The notes under the pieces are model-generated. The model was not told the origin of the DNA. It saw only the letters and a list, made by a program, of their open reading frames with translations, and searched no databases. A program made the position numbers and the translations under genes. A DNA stretch of 64,000 bases, from assembly GCF_014306105.1 (NCBI RefSeq), contig NZ_JACRVF010000004.1, positions 1 to 64,000 on the forward strand, read 5' to 3'. Numbering within the stretch: position 1 is the stretch's first letter; the number at the start of each line of letters is the position of its first letter. The DNA comes from Pontibacter cellulosilyticus (GTDB taxonomy: Bacteria > Bacteroidota > Bacteroidia > Cytophagales > Hymenobacteraceae). This document shows, piece after piece, positions 33,444 through 41,669 of this stretch.

Positions 33444-33636
33444 GTTGCTGCGGAGAATAAAGTATAGCCTAACTTGATCGGAGAACGATTGTCATCCTCT
33501 TACGACCCCTTCACAGAGGGACTTTCTGCCATTGCTTAATCTGAGGTCTATTATTTTATAATTACAGATTTCCCTGACAGGTCGTGCTTAGTTCCTGAAA
33601 CTTGTTTTCAGACACAGAAGCATCAGCACAAAAAAA

Positions 33637-33667
33637 CAGCAGTATACCTACTACAAGTATACTGCTG
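33637..33667 (-). terminator. Terminator of the aminotransferase gene
   Basis: CAGCAGTATAC (33637-33647) pairs with GTATACTGCTG (33657-33667), an 11-bp stem; on the minus strand TTTTTTT follows. It lies 30 bases past the stop codon. The right arm includes an AAGTATA heptamer. Confidence 0.88.
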
Positions 33668-33696
33668 CCCATAAAGTATAATTCCTAAAGTATAAA

Positions 33697-34953
33697 CTAC
33701 TTCAGCCTTTCTAACGCTCCTCTTAATCTTCCCAGCGAGTCCTTTATCTCCTCCAGAGAGGCACCACCAACTGATAACCTGAACCAGTTAAGGTCGCGGC
33801 TGGAGCCAAAGGCGGAGAACGGCACCACTGCCAGCTTCGCTTCCTGTAGCACATAGAACGTTACATCCTGGCTCGTTTGCAGCGCCTTACCGTCTGGCAC
33901 AGTTTTACCGGCTACATCTATTTTGGCGGATAAGTAAATGGCACCCATGGGTACAATAGCATCCACAGCAAAGCCATCTGCCTTTAGCTCCTGAAAACCA
34001 TTGTAAAGCACATCAAGGCTTTCCTGGATCTTTGGTCTGAACTCATTCATAAAGCCATCCACTGCCTGCGGCTGCTGCAAAAACTCTGCGGTTGCCATTT
34101 GCTCTGCTTTAGGTGCCCATGCACCAACGTGCCCAAGTATAGATTTCATCTTGTCCATCACTACTGCTGGACCGAAAGCATACCCTACTCGCACACCCGT
34201 AGCAGCAAAGCATTTAGAAGTACCATCGATGTAAACAACATAATCTCTTAATTCAGGGCGCAGACTTACCGGGTCGTAGTGTTCGGCATTACCAAAGGTC
34301 AGCATCCAGTAAATCTGGTCGTACAGCACATACAGCGGTTTTTCGCCTTCTGCTCTGCTGCGATTTTCCTCCAGCACCAGATCGCATATCTCCTCCAGGT
34401 CTTTTTTAGAGAACATGGTGCCCGTTGGGTTAAGCGGCGAGCAGAGTGCTAGCATGGTAGCGCCTTTCAGGTGTGGCCTTACGTCTTCTGCGGTTGGCAT
34501 AAAGTTATTCTCAGGCCGTGTCTTTACCTCTACTGGTGTTGCCCCTGATAAATGACAGTAATGATTGTTGTTCCACGATGGCGTTGGGTAAACCACCCTG
34601 TCACCCGGATCAATCAGTGCCAGATAAGTAGCGTAGATCAATGGCCTGGAGCCACCGGCCACTAGTATATCATTTTCAGGATACTCTAGCCCTAATCTTT
34701 CTTTTGTAAACGCTACCACAGCTTTGCGCAGCACAGCAACACCGTTCGCCGGTGGGTAGTTGGTGTGCCCCTGCTCGTAGGCTTTGGTTATGCCCTGGCG
34801 CAATTCAGTTGGTATAGGATAAATGCTTGGATTAAAATCGCCGATGGTAAGGTTACAGATAGGTTCGCCTTTCGCGATCATTGCGTTTACCTCGCCGGCC
34901 ACACGAATAATTTCGGAGCCGATCAGGTTTTGCGCCATTTTTGAGACTATCAT
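33697..34953 (-). CDS. Class I/II PLP-dependent aminotransferase
   Basis: The 418-residue fold-type I enzyme shows PLP phosphate/ring contacts GGSRPLIYATYLAL (about 98-111), CSPLNPTGTMFSKKD (about 173-187), YDQIYWM (about 218-224, Asp and Tyr), and the Schiff-base lysine in IDGTSKCFAATGVRVGY (about 250-266). The ATG at 34953 is preferred to the one at 35013 because it follows a purine-rich stretch and leads into the conserved MAQNLIGSEI; the extra 20 residues are not family-like. It is an aspartate/aromatic-type transaminase by similarity. Substrate is unknown. Confidence 0.9.
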   Translation of the reverse strand: MIVSKMAQNLIGSEIIRVAGEVNAMIAKGEPICNLTIGDFNPSIYPIPTELRQGITKAYEQGHTNYPPANGVAVLRKAVVAFTKERLGLEYPENDILVAGGSRPLIYATYLALIDPGDRVVYPTPSWNNNHYCHLSGATPVEVKTRPENNFMPTAEDVRPHLKGATMLALCSPLNPTGTMFSKKDLEEICDLVLEENRSRAEGEKPLYVLYDQIYWMLTFGNAEHYDPVSLRPELRDYVVYIDGTSKCFAATGVRVGYAFGPAVVMDKMKSILGHVGAWAPKAEQMATAEFLQQPQAVDGFMNEFRPKIQESLDVLYNGFQELKADGFAVDAIVPMGAIYLSAKIDVAGKTVPDGKALQTSQDVTFYVLQEAKLAVVPFSAFGSSRDLNWFRLSVGGASLEEIKDSLGRLRGALERLK

Positions 34954-35180
34954 GGGGGAAATATTTAGTGCTTTACAAGATAAAAATTTAAGACCAACTA
35001 TATAAACGCACATCTGTAAAAACTATCTGGCAGTGTTCTAAAATTAATTTAACACCTGCACCAGCCACCATACACGAATCAAATTTATACTTTAGCAAAG
35101 GCGCCGGAAAAGCAAAAACATTTGTCCGCCCAAAGCTGTACCCAATAAGACAGAAGCTTAACTCCTACTTAATTTATACT

Positions 35181-36605
35181 ATGCTGACAGGCCGAGTAAA
35201 CGCACCGGAAATAGATACCGAATATGGCTGGCTTAACACCGATAGGGCCTGGTCGATCAAAGATTTTAAGGGTAAGATTGTGCTCCTGGATTTCTGGACC
35301 TTTGGCTGCATTAACTGTCAGCACATTGTGCCAGACCTGAAGCAGCTGGAGGAGGAGTATGTGGATGTGCTGGTGGTGATAGGAGTGCACTCAGCCAAGT
35401 TTGACGCCGAAAAAGATAACCAAACCATAGAGCAGGCCATCCGGAAGTTCGGGATTGAGCACCCGGTGGTAAACGATGCCGACTACAAGATATGGAATTA
35501 CTACGGCGTACGCGCCTGGCCTACTATTGTGCTGATAGACCCGAACGGAAAAGTGATAGGCCAGCATGCTGGCGAGGGAGTATACGACACGGTGCGCCCA
35601 TACATCCAGAAACTGAAAGAAGAGTTTAAAGAGCAGCTAAACCACGAACCGTTCGAGTTTAAATCGTCTCCGAAACAGTCCGAAGGTTTATACTTTCCGT
35701 CTAAGCTGATCTGTGATGAAGAAAACAACATATACCTGGCAGATAGCGGCAACAACCGGATACTGAAACTCGACCAGCAGGGGCAGGTACTGGAGGTGAT
35801 TGGCAGCGGCGAACAAGGCTTTAACAACGGCGGCTATGCCGATGCCACATTTTACGAGCCTCATGGCATGGTGATACACGGCAATACTTTATACATTGCT
35901 GACGCCAAGAACAACGCCATCCGGAAAGTAGACCTGAAGCACCGCATGGTTAACACGGCAGCCGGCACCGGAGAACTGGAATATTACTTTTTAGATGATA
36001 AGCTTAACGAGCTAGTAAACCCCAACAGCCCTTGGGATTTGCTCCTTTACCACGACAGCTTATTTATAGCCAGCGCAGGAAACCACCAGATTCTGCGCAT
36101 GGACCTTGAAACAGAACAAGTATACCGCTTTGCCGGCACAGGCCGCGAAGCTTTAACAGACGGCACGCTACGGGAGGCAGCCTTTAACCAGCCCAGCGGC
36201 TTGGCCCACAACGGGCACGTACTTTATGTAGCCGATGCCGAAGCCAGCGCTATACGTACTGTTAATCTTAAAACAGGTATGGTACTTACCCCACTTGGCA
36301 GAGGCCTTTTTGATTTCGGGGATGCAGATGGCCACATAGACGATGCACTGCTGCAGCACTGTGTGGGCCTGGAGATCATAGACAGCGACGTATACATTGC
36401 CGACACCTACAATGGTAAGATAAAGGTGCTGGACTTATCCAGGAACCGCGTGTACACCCTTGCCAGCGGCCTATCGGAGCCCAACGACCTCATCTTTTTG
36501 AACGGAAAGCTGTGGGTAACCAGCACGAATAGCCACCAGCTGTTTAAGGTAGATCTAAACACCGGCGAAAAACAGGAAGTTAAGGTAAAGCTGCAGCTGC
36601 CTTAA
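35181..36605 (+). CDS. Thioredoxin-like plus NHL-repeat protein (NHLRC2-like)
   Basis: The 474-residue protein has an N-terminal thioredoxin-like domain (about residues 8-145; active-site WTFGCINCQH, a CxxC at about 46-49, cis-Pro in AWPTIVL near 112) followed by an NHL beta-propeller (about 175-465, repeated blades such as YLADSGNNRILKLD and YIADAKNNAIRKVD). This is the arrangement of eukaryotic NHLRC2, with CINC preserved. Cytoplasmic by lack of a signal. Role is unknown; a redox scaffold is a guess. It is a lone gene in a 25-base convergent gap with the DinB gene. Confidence 0.88.
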   Translation: MLTGRVNAPEIDTEYGWLNTDRAWSIKDFKGKIVLLDFWTFGCINCQHIVPDLKQLEEEYVDVLVVIGVHSAKFDAEKDNQTIEQAIRKFGIEHPVVNDADYKIWNYYGVRAWPTIVLIDPNGKVIGQHAGEGVYDTVRPYIQKLKEEFKEQLNHEPFEFKSSPKQSEGLYFPSKLICDEENNIYLADSGNNRILKLDQQGQVLEVIGSGEQGFNNGGYADATFYEPHGMVIHGNTLYIADAKNNAIRKVDLKHRMVNTAAGTGELEYYFLDDKLNELVNPNSPWDLLLYHDSLFIASAGNHQILRMDLETEQVYRFAGTGREALTDGTLREAAFNQPSGLAHNGHVLYVADAEASAIRTVNLKTGMVLTPLGRGLFDFGDADGHIDDALLQHCVGLEIIDSDVYIADTYNGKIKVLDLSRNRVYTLASGLSEPNDLIFLNGKLWVTSTNSHQLFKVDLNTGEKQEVKVKLQLP

Positions 36606-36630
36606 AATAGCACCAGCTCCAGCTTTACAT

Positions 36631-37194
36631 TTACGCTGCCATCTGCTGTGCCTGCTGCTGCTTTACCCGCAATGCCTGCTGTATGTGCCGCTCCTGGTGC
36701 GTAACCACAAACTCCAGCGTTTCACCAATGCGCAGCTTCAGCAGTTTAAAAAACTCAACGGGTACAGCCTTTTTGTTCAGGTTTGTGCCTTTCGCGTTTT
36801 GCAGCAGCTGTTGCAGTTTCTCCTGGTGCATCAGGAACTCATCTATGGCACCGCGGCCCAGCTTGCTGTTGTTGGGGTTCATGTGCTTTACTGTTTTGTG
36901 CTTCTTCGCGTTTTGCGGCCGCACCATGTCCAGCGACTTCTTGCCCAACCAGCTGTAGTTTATACTTTCCAGAAAATTTCCATTACTGTTTTGAGCAATG
37001 GCTTTAGCCAGTGCTGGGTTGTAGTAGCGGCTGTAGCGGTTAAGGTGTTCCAGGCACTCCAGTATGCTCCAGCTCTCGGCACTAGGCTTGTAATTTAGGG
37101 CATCTAAGTCCAGTTTGGCAAACTCGTTGGTTACTGTTTCGGTAAGTGTGCGGTTGGCTTGTGTTAGTAGTTCTAGCTTGTTCATAATGTTCAT
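36631..37194 (-). CDS. DinB/YfiT-type four-helix protein
   Basis: The 187-residue protein has the DinB metal-site pattern: His in ILECLEHLNRYSR (about residue 50), and the C-terminal histidine pair in VTHQERHIQQALR (about 164-170). Family members are four-helix-bundle proteins with a divalent metal; many are bacillithiol- or mycothiol-dependent transferases, and the YtxJ in this window implies bacillithiol in the cell. Start can be the ATG at 37194 or at 37185. It has a well-placed promoter with an FNR-type box upstream. Confidence 0.85.
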   Translation of the reverse strand: MNIMNKLELLTQANRTLTETVTNEFAKLDLDALNYKPSAESWSILECLEHLNRYSRYYNPALAKAIAQNSNGNFLESINYSWLGKKSLDMVRPQNAKKHKTVKHMNPNNSKLGRGAIDEFLMHQEKLQQLLQNAKGTNLNKKAVPVEFFKLLKLRIGETLEFVVTHQERHIQQALRVKQQQAQQMAA

Positions 37195-37213
37195 AGTTTT
37201 ATTTTGTACGCTA

Positions 37214-37221
37214 CAAAGGTA
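37214..37221 (-). promoter_or_regulatory. -7 element of the dinB-like gene
   Basis: On the minus strand TACCTTTG is a perfect TAnnTTTG ending 19 bases before the ATG at 37194. No TTTG occurs at the -33 position, which fits activation from the upstream palindrome. Confidence 0.6.
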
Positions 37222-37242
37222 GCATCGCCCTCACTCGCTAAC

Positions 37243-37258
37243 CTTGATCTAAATCAAG
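37243..37258. promoter_or_regulatory. FNR/Crp-type palindrome
   Basis: CTTGATCTAAATCAAG contains TTGAT-N4-ATCAA, the exact FNR consensus. Its centre (37250.5) is about 42 bases upstream of the transcription start predicted from the -7 element at 37214, the class II activator position. A Crp/Fnr-family regulator gene lies 1.7 kb away at 38957-39511. Confidence 0.6.
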
Positions 37259-37367
37259 ATTTACAATTAACTCTACAAAACGTATACTTATACTGCAGAT
37301 CGTCCAGTATTTTACTTATAATGTAGTATAAATTATTTAAATTGTTCAGCTTATTAAACTTCTGATC

Positions 37368-38051
37368 ATGGGAAAGATACTTTATCAACTTTTGTTTTCC
37401 GCTGTGCTGGTTCTGGTTGCAACTACTAGCGCAACTGCTCAGTTTGCCATTGTAGATAACACAGGTCAGCCTTTTTTAACAAAGAACTATACAGATGTAC
37501 AAGGCTCTGCATACCTCTACGACAGCTGGAAGAAGGGCAGCGTTACAACAGCCAGAGACATCACTTATGATGGTATAGAACTAATGTATGACCAGGTAGA
37601 GGACCAGCTGATCTTTAAAGGCTCGGGTGGCGTGGCTAAAACATTTAACCAACCTATAAAGGCCTTTACTTTAAAAGCAAGTAAAGACAACGCCATATTA
37701 AAAGAGCAGGTATTTTTAAGTGGTTTTATGCCAATTGACGGTGCAAAGCCTGCTACTTTTTATGAAGTATTGGCCGATGGAGAAGTACAGCTGCTGAGAA
37801 GATCAGCTAAGAGAATATTTGAAGAGCTGCCTTACGGCTCTGCCACAAAAGTGAAAGCCTTTAAAATTGATTCTTTCTATTATATCTCAAAAGAAGGTAA
37901 GCTTACAAAAATCAAGAACGACAAAAAATCTGTGTTGCAAGCTTTATCTGACAAGAAAACAGCCCTTGAGTCTTATATAAAAACAAACAAGCTGGATTTA
38001 AAAAAGGATGAGGAGCTGGCAAAGCTGATAACATACTACAACACATTGTAA
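37368..38051 (+). CDS. Secreted protein, tandem paralog 1
   Basis: The 227-residue protein has a Sec signal peptide (MGKILYQLLFSAVLVLVATTSATAQ) and no lipobox. Marked features are NYTDVQGSAYLYDSWKKGSV (about 43-62), LMYDQVEDQLIFKG (about 75-88), PIDGAKPATFYEVL (about 124-137) and a lysine-rich C-terminal helix region ending ELAKLITYYNTL. Colinear with the next gene over the whole length. No named family is recognised; the pattern recurs in Bacteroidetes as an unassigned secreted protein. Confidence 0.8.
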   Translation: MGKILYQLLFSAVLVLVATTSATAQFAIVDNTGQPFLTKNYTDVQGSAYLYDSWKKGSVTTARDITYDGIELMYDQVEDQLIFKGSGGVAKTFNQPIKAFTLKASKDNAILKEQVFLSGFMPIDGAKPATFYEVLADGEVQLLRRSAKRIFEELPYGSATKVKAFKIDSFYYISKEGKLTKIKNDKKSVLQALSDKKTALESYIKTNKLDLKKDEELAKLITYYNTL

Positions 38052-38183
38052 ATACATACCGTGCAGGCACTTTCCGCAGCGCTGCAAAATAAAATTTATT
38101 AATCTTATAAGTATATTTTCAGAGTACTGAATTTTGAATTCAAAAAAAGTATAAATTGATTCAATTTCAGACCCTAAAAACAC

Positions 38184-38870
38184 ATGAAGACTTTATTAAC
38201 GAAACTAGTATTCTCTGCTGCTCTGGTATGTGCGGCAGCAGCAAGTGCATCTGCACAATTCGTGGCTTTAAATGACCACCTGGGAGTACCTGTACGAACA
38301 AAATCATACACGGATGTAAAAGGATCTCCTTTCTTGTTTGATGACTGGGTGAGAGGCTCGGTTATTGTAGCAAACGGCACCAAATTCGAAAAGGTAAACC
38401 TGATGTATGATCAGGTGGCTGACGAGTTGGTTTTTAAAAGCGAGAAAGGCGAAACTAAAACATTTGTTGATCCGGTAAAGGAATTCTCTTTCAAGCGAGA
38501 AATAGACAATGTGGTTATTGGCGAGAAGGTTTTTCGCAATGGATTTACTCCGATTGACGGAGCCAAGCCCCATACTTTTTATGAAGTACTGGTTGATGAT
38601 CAGACTAAGCTGCTGAAAAGAACATCGAAGAGTATAATGGAGGAAATTACATACAGCTCTGCGACTAAAGTAAAGAGTTTTGAGACCAACACCGCCTACT
38701 ATATCGCCAGAGACAACAAGCTAACTAAGATCAAAAACGATAAGAAGTCTGTGCTGGCTGCACTAGGCAACAAGCAGCCTGAGTTGGAGACTTTTATCAA
38801 GAAAAATATGCTGGACCTGAAAAAGGACGAGGATTTTGCGAAATTGATCGCTTATTACAATACGCTATAG
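38184..38870 (+). CDS. Secreted protein, tandem paralog 2
   Basis: The 228-residue protein (signal peptide to ASASAQ) aligns end to end with the preceding gene: KSYTDVKGSPFLFDDWVRGSV, LMYDQVADELVFK, PIDGAKPHTFYEVL, LTKIKNDKKSVLAAL and DFAKLIAYYNTL match in order. Gap between the two genes is 132 bases and includes a G/T-rich segment with an AAGTATA pair, so it probably has its own promoter. The pair arose by tandem duplication; function is unknown. A strong terminator follows. Confidence 0.8.
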   Translation: MKTLLTKLVFSAALVCAAAASASAQFVALNDHLGVPVRTKSYTDVKGSPFLFDDWVRGSVIVANGTKFEKVNLMYDQVADELVFKSEKGETKTFVDPVKEFSFKREIDNVVIGEKVFRNGFTPIDGAKPHTFYEVLVDDQTKLLKRTSKSIMEEITYSSATKVKSFETNTAYYIARDNKLTKIKNDKKSVLAALGNKQPELETFIKKNMLDLKKDEDFAKLIAYYNTL

Positions 38871-38888
38871 TATAAAGTATACTTAAAG

Positions 38889-38932
38889 CAGCCGGCATGT
38901 AGTTCTACAACTATGTGCCGGCTGTTTTTTTT
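38889..38932 (+). terminator. Terminator after the secreted paralogs
   Basis: CAGCCGGCA (38889-38897) and TGCCGGCTG (38916-38924) form a 9-bp stem followed by eight T. It ends the tandem pair. Confidence 0.92.
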
Positions 38933-38956
38933 GTGTCTACTAAGTATGGCTACTGC

Positions 38957-39511
38957 TTATACTTTTAACCTGCTAAGCGTTTCTGGCGTCATGCGCAGGT
39001 AAGAGGCAATATACTTTTTGGGGATATGCTGGAAAAGGTGTGGACTGCGCTGCATGACACGTTGCAACCGTTGCTCCGGCTCTGGCAACAGCAGGTCTAC
39101 TTCGCGTTCTATTTTGCCTACCAGTGCCTTCTCCAGTTGCTCGTACCAGAACCGTTTTACGTTTGGCCGCTGCTCCATTAGCTGTACAAAATCACGTTTG
39201 CTAATGCCTATCAGCTCGCTTCTTTTTAAGGCTTGGATATAATAAGCAGAGGGTTTGCCATCAACAAACGACGGAAAGGAAACCAATAAGGTGCCGGGGT
39301 AGCCAAAGCCTACACAAATGTCTTCGTCGGGGAGAGGATAGTAAATGCGCAGCGCACCCGAGGTTACAAAATATAAACCCTGCTCTACCTGCCCCTGCTG
39401 TATCAGGAAATCATACCTGTTTAGCTGCACCTGTTTCTTCCAGAGCGGCAAAAAAGCTTCAATATCATCCAAGGTGAAGTATGGGACTTGTTGTAAGAGG
39501 GTGCGGAGCAT
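38957..39511 (-). CDS. Crp/Fnr family transcriptional regulator
   Basis: The 184-residue protein has an N-terminal cyclic-nucleotide-binding-type beta-roll (about residues 20-115: LIQQGQVEQGLYFVTSGALRIYY, VGFGYPGTLLVSFPSFVDG) and a C-terminal helix-turn-helix (about 163-184: IPKKYIASYLRMTPETLSRLKV). It is shorter than canonical Crp (about 210) and stops right at the recognition helix. No cysteine cluster for an Fe-S sensor is seen, so it is not an oxygen-sensing FNR. It could be the factor using the palindrome at 37243-37258. Overlap-free gap of 7 bases to the next minus-strand gene suggests cotranscription. Confidence 0.88.
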   Translation of the reverse strand: MLRTLLQQVPYFTLDDIEAFLPLWKKQVQLNRYDFLIQQGQVEQGLYFVTSGALRIYYPLPDEDICVGFGYPGTLLVSFPSFVDGKPSAYYIQALKRSELIGISKRDFVQLMEQRPNVKRFWYEQLEKALVGKIEREVDLLLPEPEQRLQRVMQRSPHLFQHIPKKYIASYLRMTPETLSRLKV

Positions 39512-39518
39512 GGGAAGC

Positions 39519-40295
39519 TTATAGTAACATTAACAATTGCTCTTCTCTTTCTATGTCTTCCTTATTAAAAGGCAAGGCTGTGGTAATTCTATCTTCTGTA
39601 GCCAATTTGAGTAAAATCTTCTTTTCAGAAATTACCTGCGCATAAATTGTTTTATGATGTTGTAGCTGCCTATGACTATACCAATTATGCAGCTCTTTTA
39701 CTGGCAAAAAGTATTTATCAACTAACTCTTCAACATTAATGTAATTCTGCTGATAACTTAAAAACTCTTTTGCCTTTGATTTCCAATCATCGCTTTCTAC
39801 TTCTAGTGATGATTTGACTAAATTGAAGGATGTACTGGCGATCCTACCATCATGTTTTCTTATAGAAATTACAACAGGTAATTTATCATGACTTATAAAG
39901 TTCCTAAGGCCAATTACAAAATGATGCAAAGCATTATTTCTAAAACTCTTATCTAGTTTTTTTTCATACTCATCGTAAATTAGGTCAGCCTGCATGTATA
40001 ACCTATCCCTGTGGTTCCTTGTGTGAGGAACTAGTGCTGCTGCAGCGGAACAAAAATTGAACAGTAGTCTGATTATATTATCTTGAAGATCCCAACGAAC
40101 CTCTTTGCTCTCCCATAAAGTATTGTCAACACTTCTAATATTGTGTTCCCATAGAGCAGCCTTTAAGTCACTATAGTTACCATTGAAAATTTTAAAGGAG
40201 CGTCTAATACTTTCAATATCTTTAAGAAGTAGATAATTTTCTGACTTCTTAAATTCTTCAATTAAATGCAGTGACTGAGGAAACTTCATTATCAT
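39519..40295 (-). CDS. Unknown protein with possible HEPN-type RX4H motif
   Basis: The 258-residue protein is not recognised as a named family. It is helical in appearance, contains no signal or membrane segment, and its coding sequence is visibly more A/T-rich than its neighbours. Around residues 122-140 it reads NNALHHFVIGLRNFISHDKLP, in which R-NFIS-H fits the RX4H core of HEPN ribonucleases and HEPN-like domains, where an Arg-X4-6-His pair forms the active site. Conserved-looking acidic and aromatic positions precede it (YDEYEKKLDKSF). HEPN assignment is inference. It sits 7 bases upstream of the Crp/Fnr gene on the same strand. Confidence 0.6.
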   Translation of the reverse strand: MIMKFPQSLHLIEEFKKSENYLLLKDIESIRRSFKIFNGNYSDLKAALWEHNIRSVDNTLWESKEVRWDLQDNIIRLLFNFCSAAAALVPHTRNHRDRLYMQADLIYDEYEKKLDKSFRNNALHHFVIGLRNFISHDKLPVVISIRKHDGRIASTSFNLVKSSLEVESDDWKSKAKEFLSYQQNYINVEELVDKYFLPVKELHNWYSHRQLQHHKTIYAQVISEKKILLKLATEDRITTALPFNKEDIEREEQLLMLL

Positions 40296-40345
40296 TAGCT
40301 AAAGATTATACTAATATAAGAACTTCTAATTCTATTTTGGCACCC

Positions 40346-40630
40346 TCACCTCCTTTGCTCAAACCCATCAAACCCCTTCAGTTCCTTCAGCGTCTTTACA
40401 TCCACCCGCTCTACACGTGCATTTTTAGGCCCCTCGTGCACCCACTGCTCCAGCTTACGAAGCGCTGTTTCATCTCCTTCGGCCTCTAAGTATACGGTGC
40501 CGTCATCTTCATTCTGCACGAAGCCGGTAAGGCCTAACGCTTCGGCTTTCTCTTGTGTACTGGCTCTAAAAAATACCCCCTGTACTTTGCCATGTACACG
40601 CATGGCGATGTGTTTGTGGTTGCTGCTCAT
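40346..40630 (-). CDS. acyP: Acylphosphatase
   Basis: The 94-residue protein hydrolyses acyl phosphates. The signature VHGKVQGVFFRAST (about residues 12-25) supplies the phosphate-binding Arg, and GFVQNEDDGTVYLEAEGDE (about 36-54) the catalytic Asn. Length and motifs are standard. Cytoplasmic. A lone small gene 51 bases upstream of the unknown protein gene. Confidence 0.96.
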   Translation of the reverse strand: MSSNHKHIAMRVHGKVQGVFFRASTQEKAEALGLTGFVQNEDDGTVYLEAEGDETALRKLEQWVHEGPKNARVERVDVKTLKELKGFDGFEQRR

Positions 40631-40694
40631 GAGTATAAGTCTGTGAAATGGTCCTCCTATGAACGATTAAAGCAGGGAGTGGTTAAGACAGCGG

Positions 40695-41618
40695 TTAATA
40701 GTATAGCCAGTGCCCTTTTACCTGCCCCTTAGAGTTTACCTCCAGCGCCGGGAAAGGTAGCTTAATAAAGAACATGCCTTTAAAGATAGCGTTAAGCAGT
40801 TTGTTATCCGTTTTGATGCGTGTCCAGTCGATATCAAGGGAGAGCAGGTATTGGCGGTAACGTTCTGTTTCGGGTAAGTATGCGCCGCGGTAATAGCGCC
40901 TGTTCTCAAACTCGCCAAACATGCCATTGGCACTGTAGCCTACTGCCACGCTGGCCCAATCGGGTACAGTTTTCTTAAGCGCCAGTTTATTGATCGGAAC
41001 ACTTAGCCAGTAGGTATGGGCATTGTAGTCCAGGAACAGGCTCTCCAGGTGGCTGTCGCCGAGGTAGCCGTTGGCCTGGCTGTAGTAGGAAGAAGGTGAA
41101 AAACTGAATTTATACTTGGCTACCTGCTCATCGAAAAGTAATTCCTGACCCACCACAATGGCAGAGCCGGCGGCATTAGCCACCATATCAGGCACAGAAA
41201 ATCCCCAGCCTTCATAAAGCCCATCGTATACTTCAATGGGTGTTTGCAGTACCAGCCCCAGCGTGCCGCCATACAGCAGCGCCTTACCTTTCGGCACGCC
41301 TGCATTGCGCAGCAATTTGTATCCAATATAGCTCTCTACATAAGCCCCGAAGGCGTGGCCAAACTTATCTACCTGCTGGTAGCCTTTTGTATCGTCGTAG
41401 AAGTGGAACGGTACCCGCTCATGGTCTTTGTACCAGATAAATTGTAGGTAAGACATACCTGCCAGGTAAAACGCTGCTTCCGAGACTATAACAGGATAAA
41501 GCTTTCTGCGGTTTACGCTGCTACTGTCAGCGGCTGTGCTGTCTATGGCCTGTGCAAAGCCCTGAAAGGTAACAGGTAAAAACAGAAGCAGAAAAACCAG
41601 CGATTTTATTGGAGCCAT
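40695..41618 (-). CDS. DUF2279 exported protein
   Basis: The 307-residue protein has a signal peptide (to FAQ near residue 23), then the family block YLQFIWYKDHERVPFHFYDDTKGYQQVDKFGHAFGAY (about 60-95) with the DKFGHAF signature, and downstream TPIEVYDGLYEGWGFSVPDMVANAAGSA. The C-terminal half contains barrel-like strands. DUF2279 proteins are widespread envelope proteins of unknown function. No partner is adjacent. Confidence 0.88.
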   Translation of the reverse strand: MAPIKSLVFLLLFLPVTFQGFAQAIDSTAADSSSVNRRKLYPVIVSEAAFYLAGMSYLQFIWYKDHERVPFHFYDDTKGYQQVDKFGHAFGAYVESYIGYKLLRNAGVPKGKALLYGGTLGLVLQTPIEVYDGLYEGWGFSVPDMVANAAGSAIVVGQELLFDEQVAKYKFSFSPSSYYSQANGYLGDSHLESLFLDYNAHTYWLSVPINKLALKKTVPDWASVAVGYSANGMFGEFENRRYYRGAYLPETERYRQYLLSLDIDWTRIKTDNKLLNAIFKGMFFIKLPFPALEVNSKGQVKGHWLYY

Positions 41619-41669
41619 TTATTCTAGCAGTGATAGCTATACAAGGCTCAAAGATAAAGCTTTAGAGGA

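Larger units (their letters stand above)
33145..33696. other. Repeat-bearing intergenic region
   Basis: The 552 bases contain no credible gene. They hold a perfect hairpin GCGAGTC/GACTCGC (33193-33211), two oppositely oriented copies of a 43-base dispersed repeat (listed separately), and a minus-strand terminator at 33637-33667. The stretch from 33450 to 33630 shows nothing recognisable. Confidence 0.7.
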
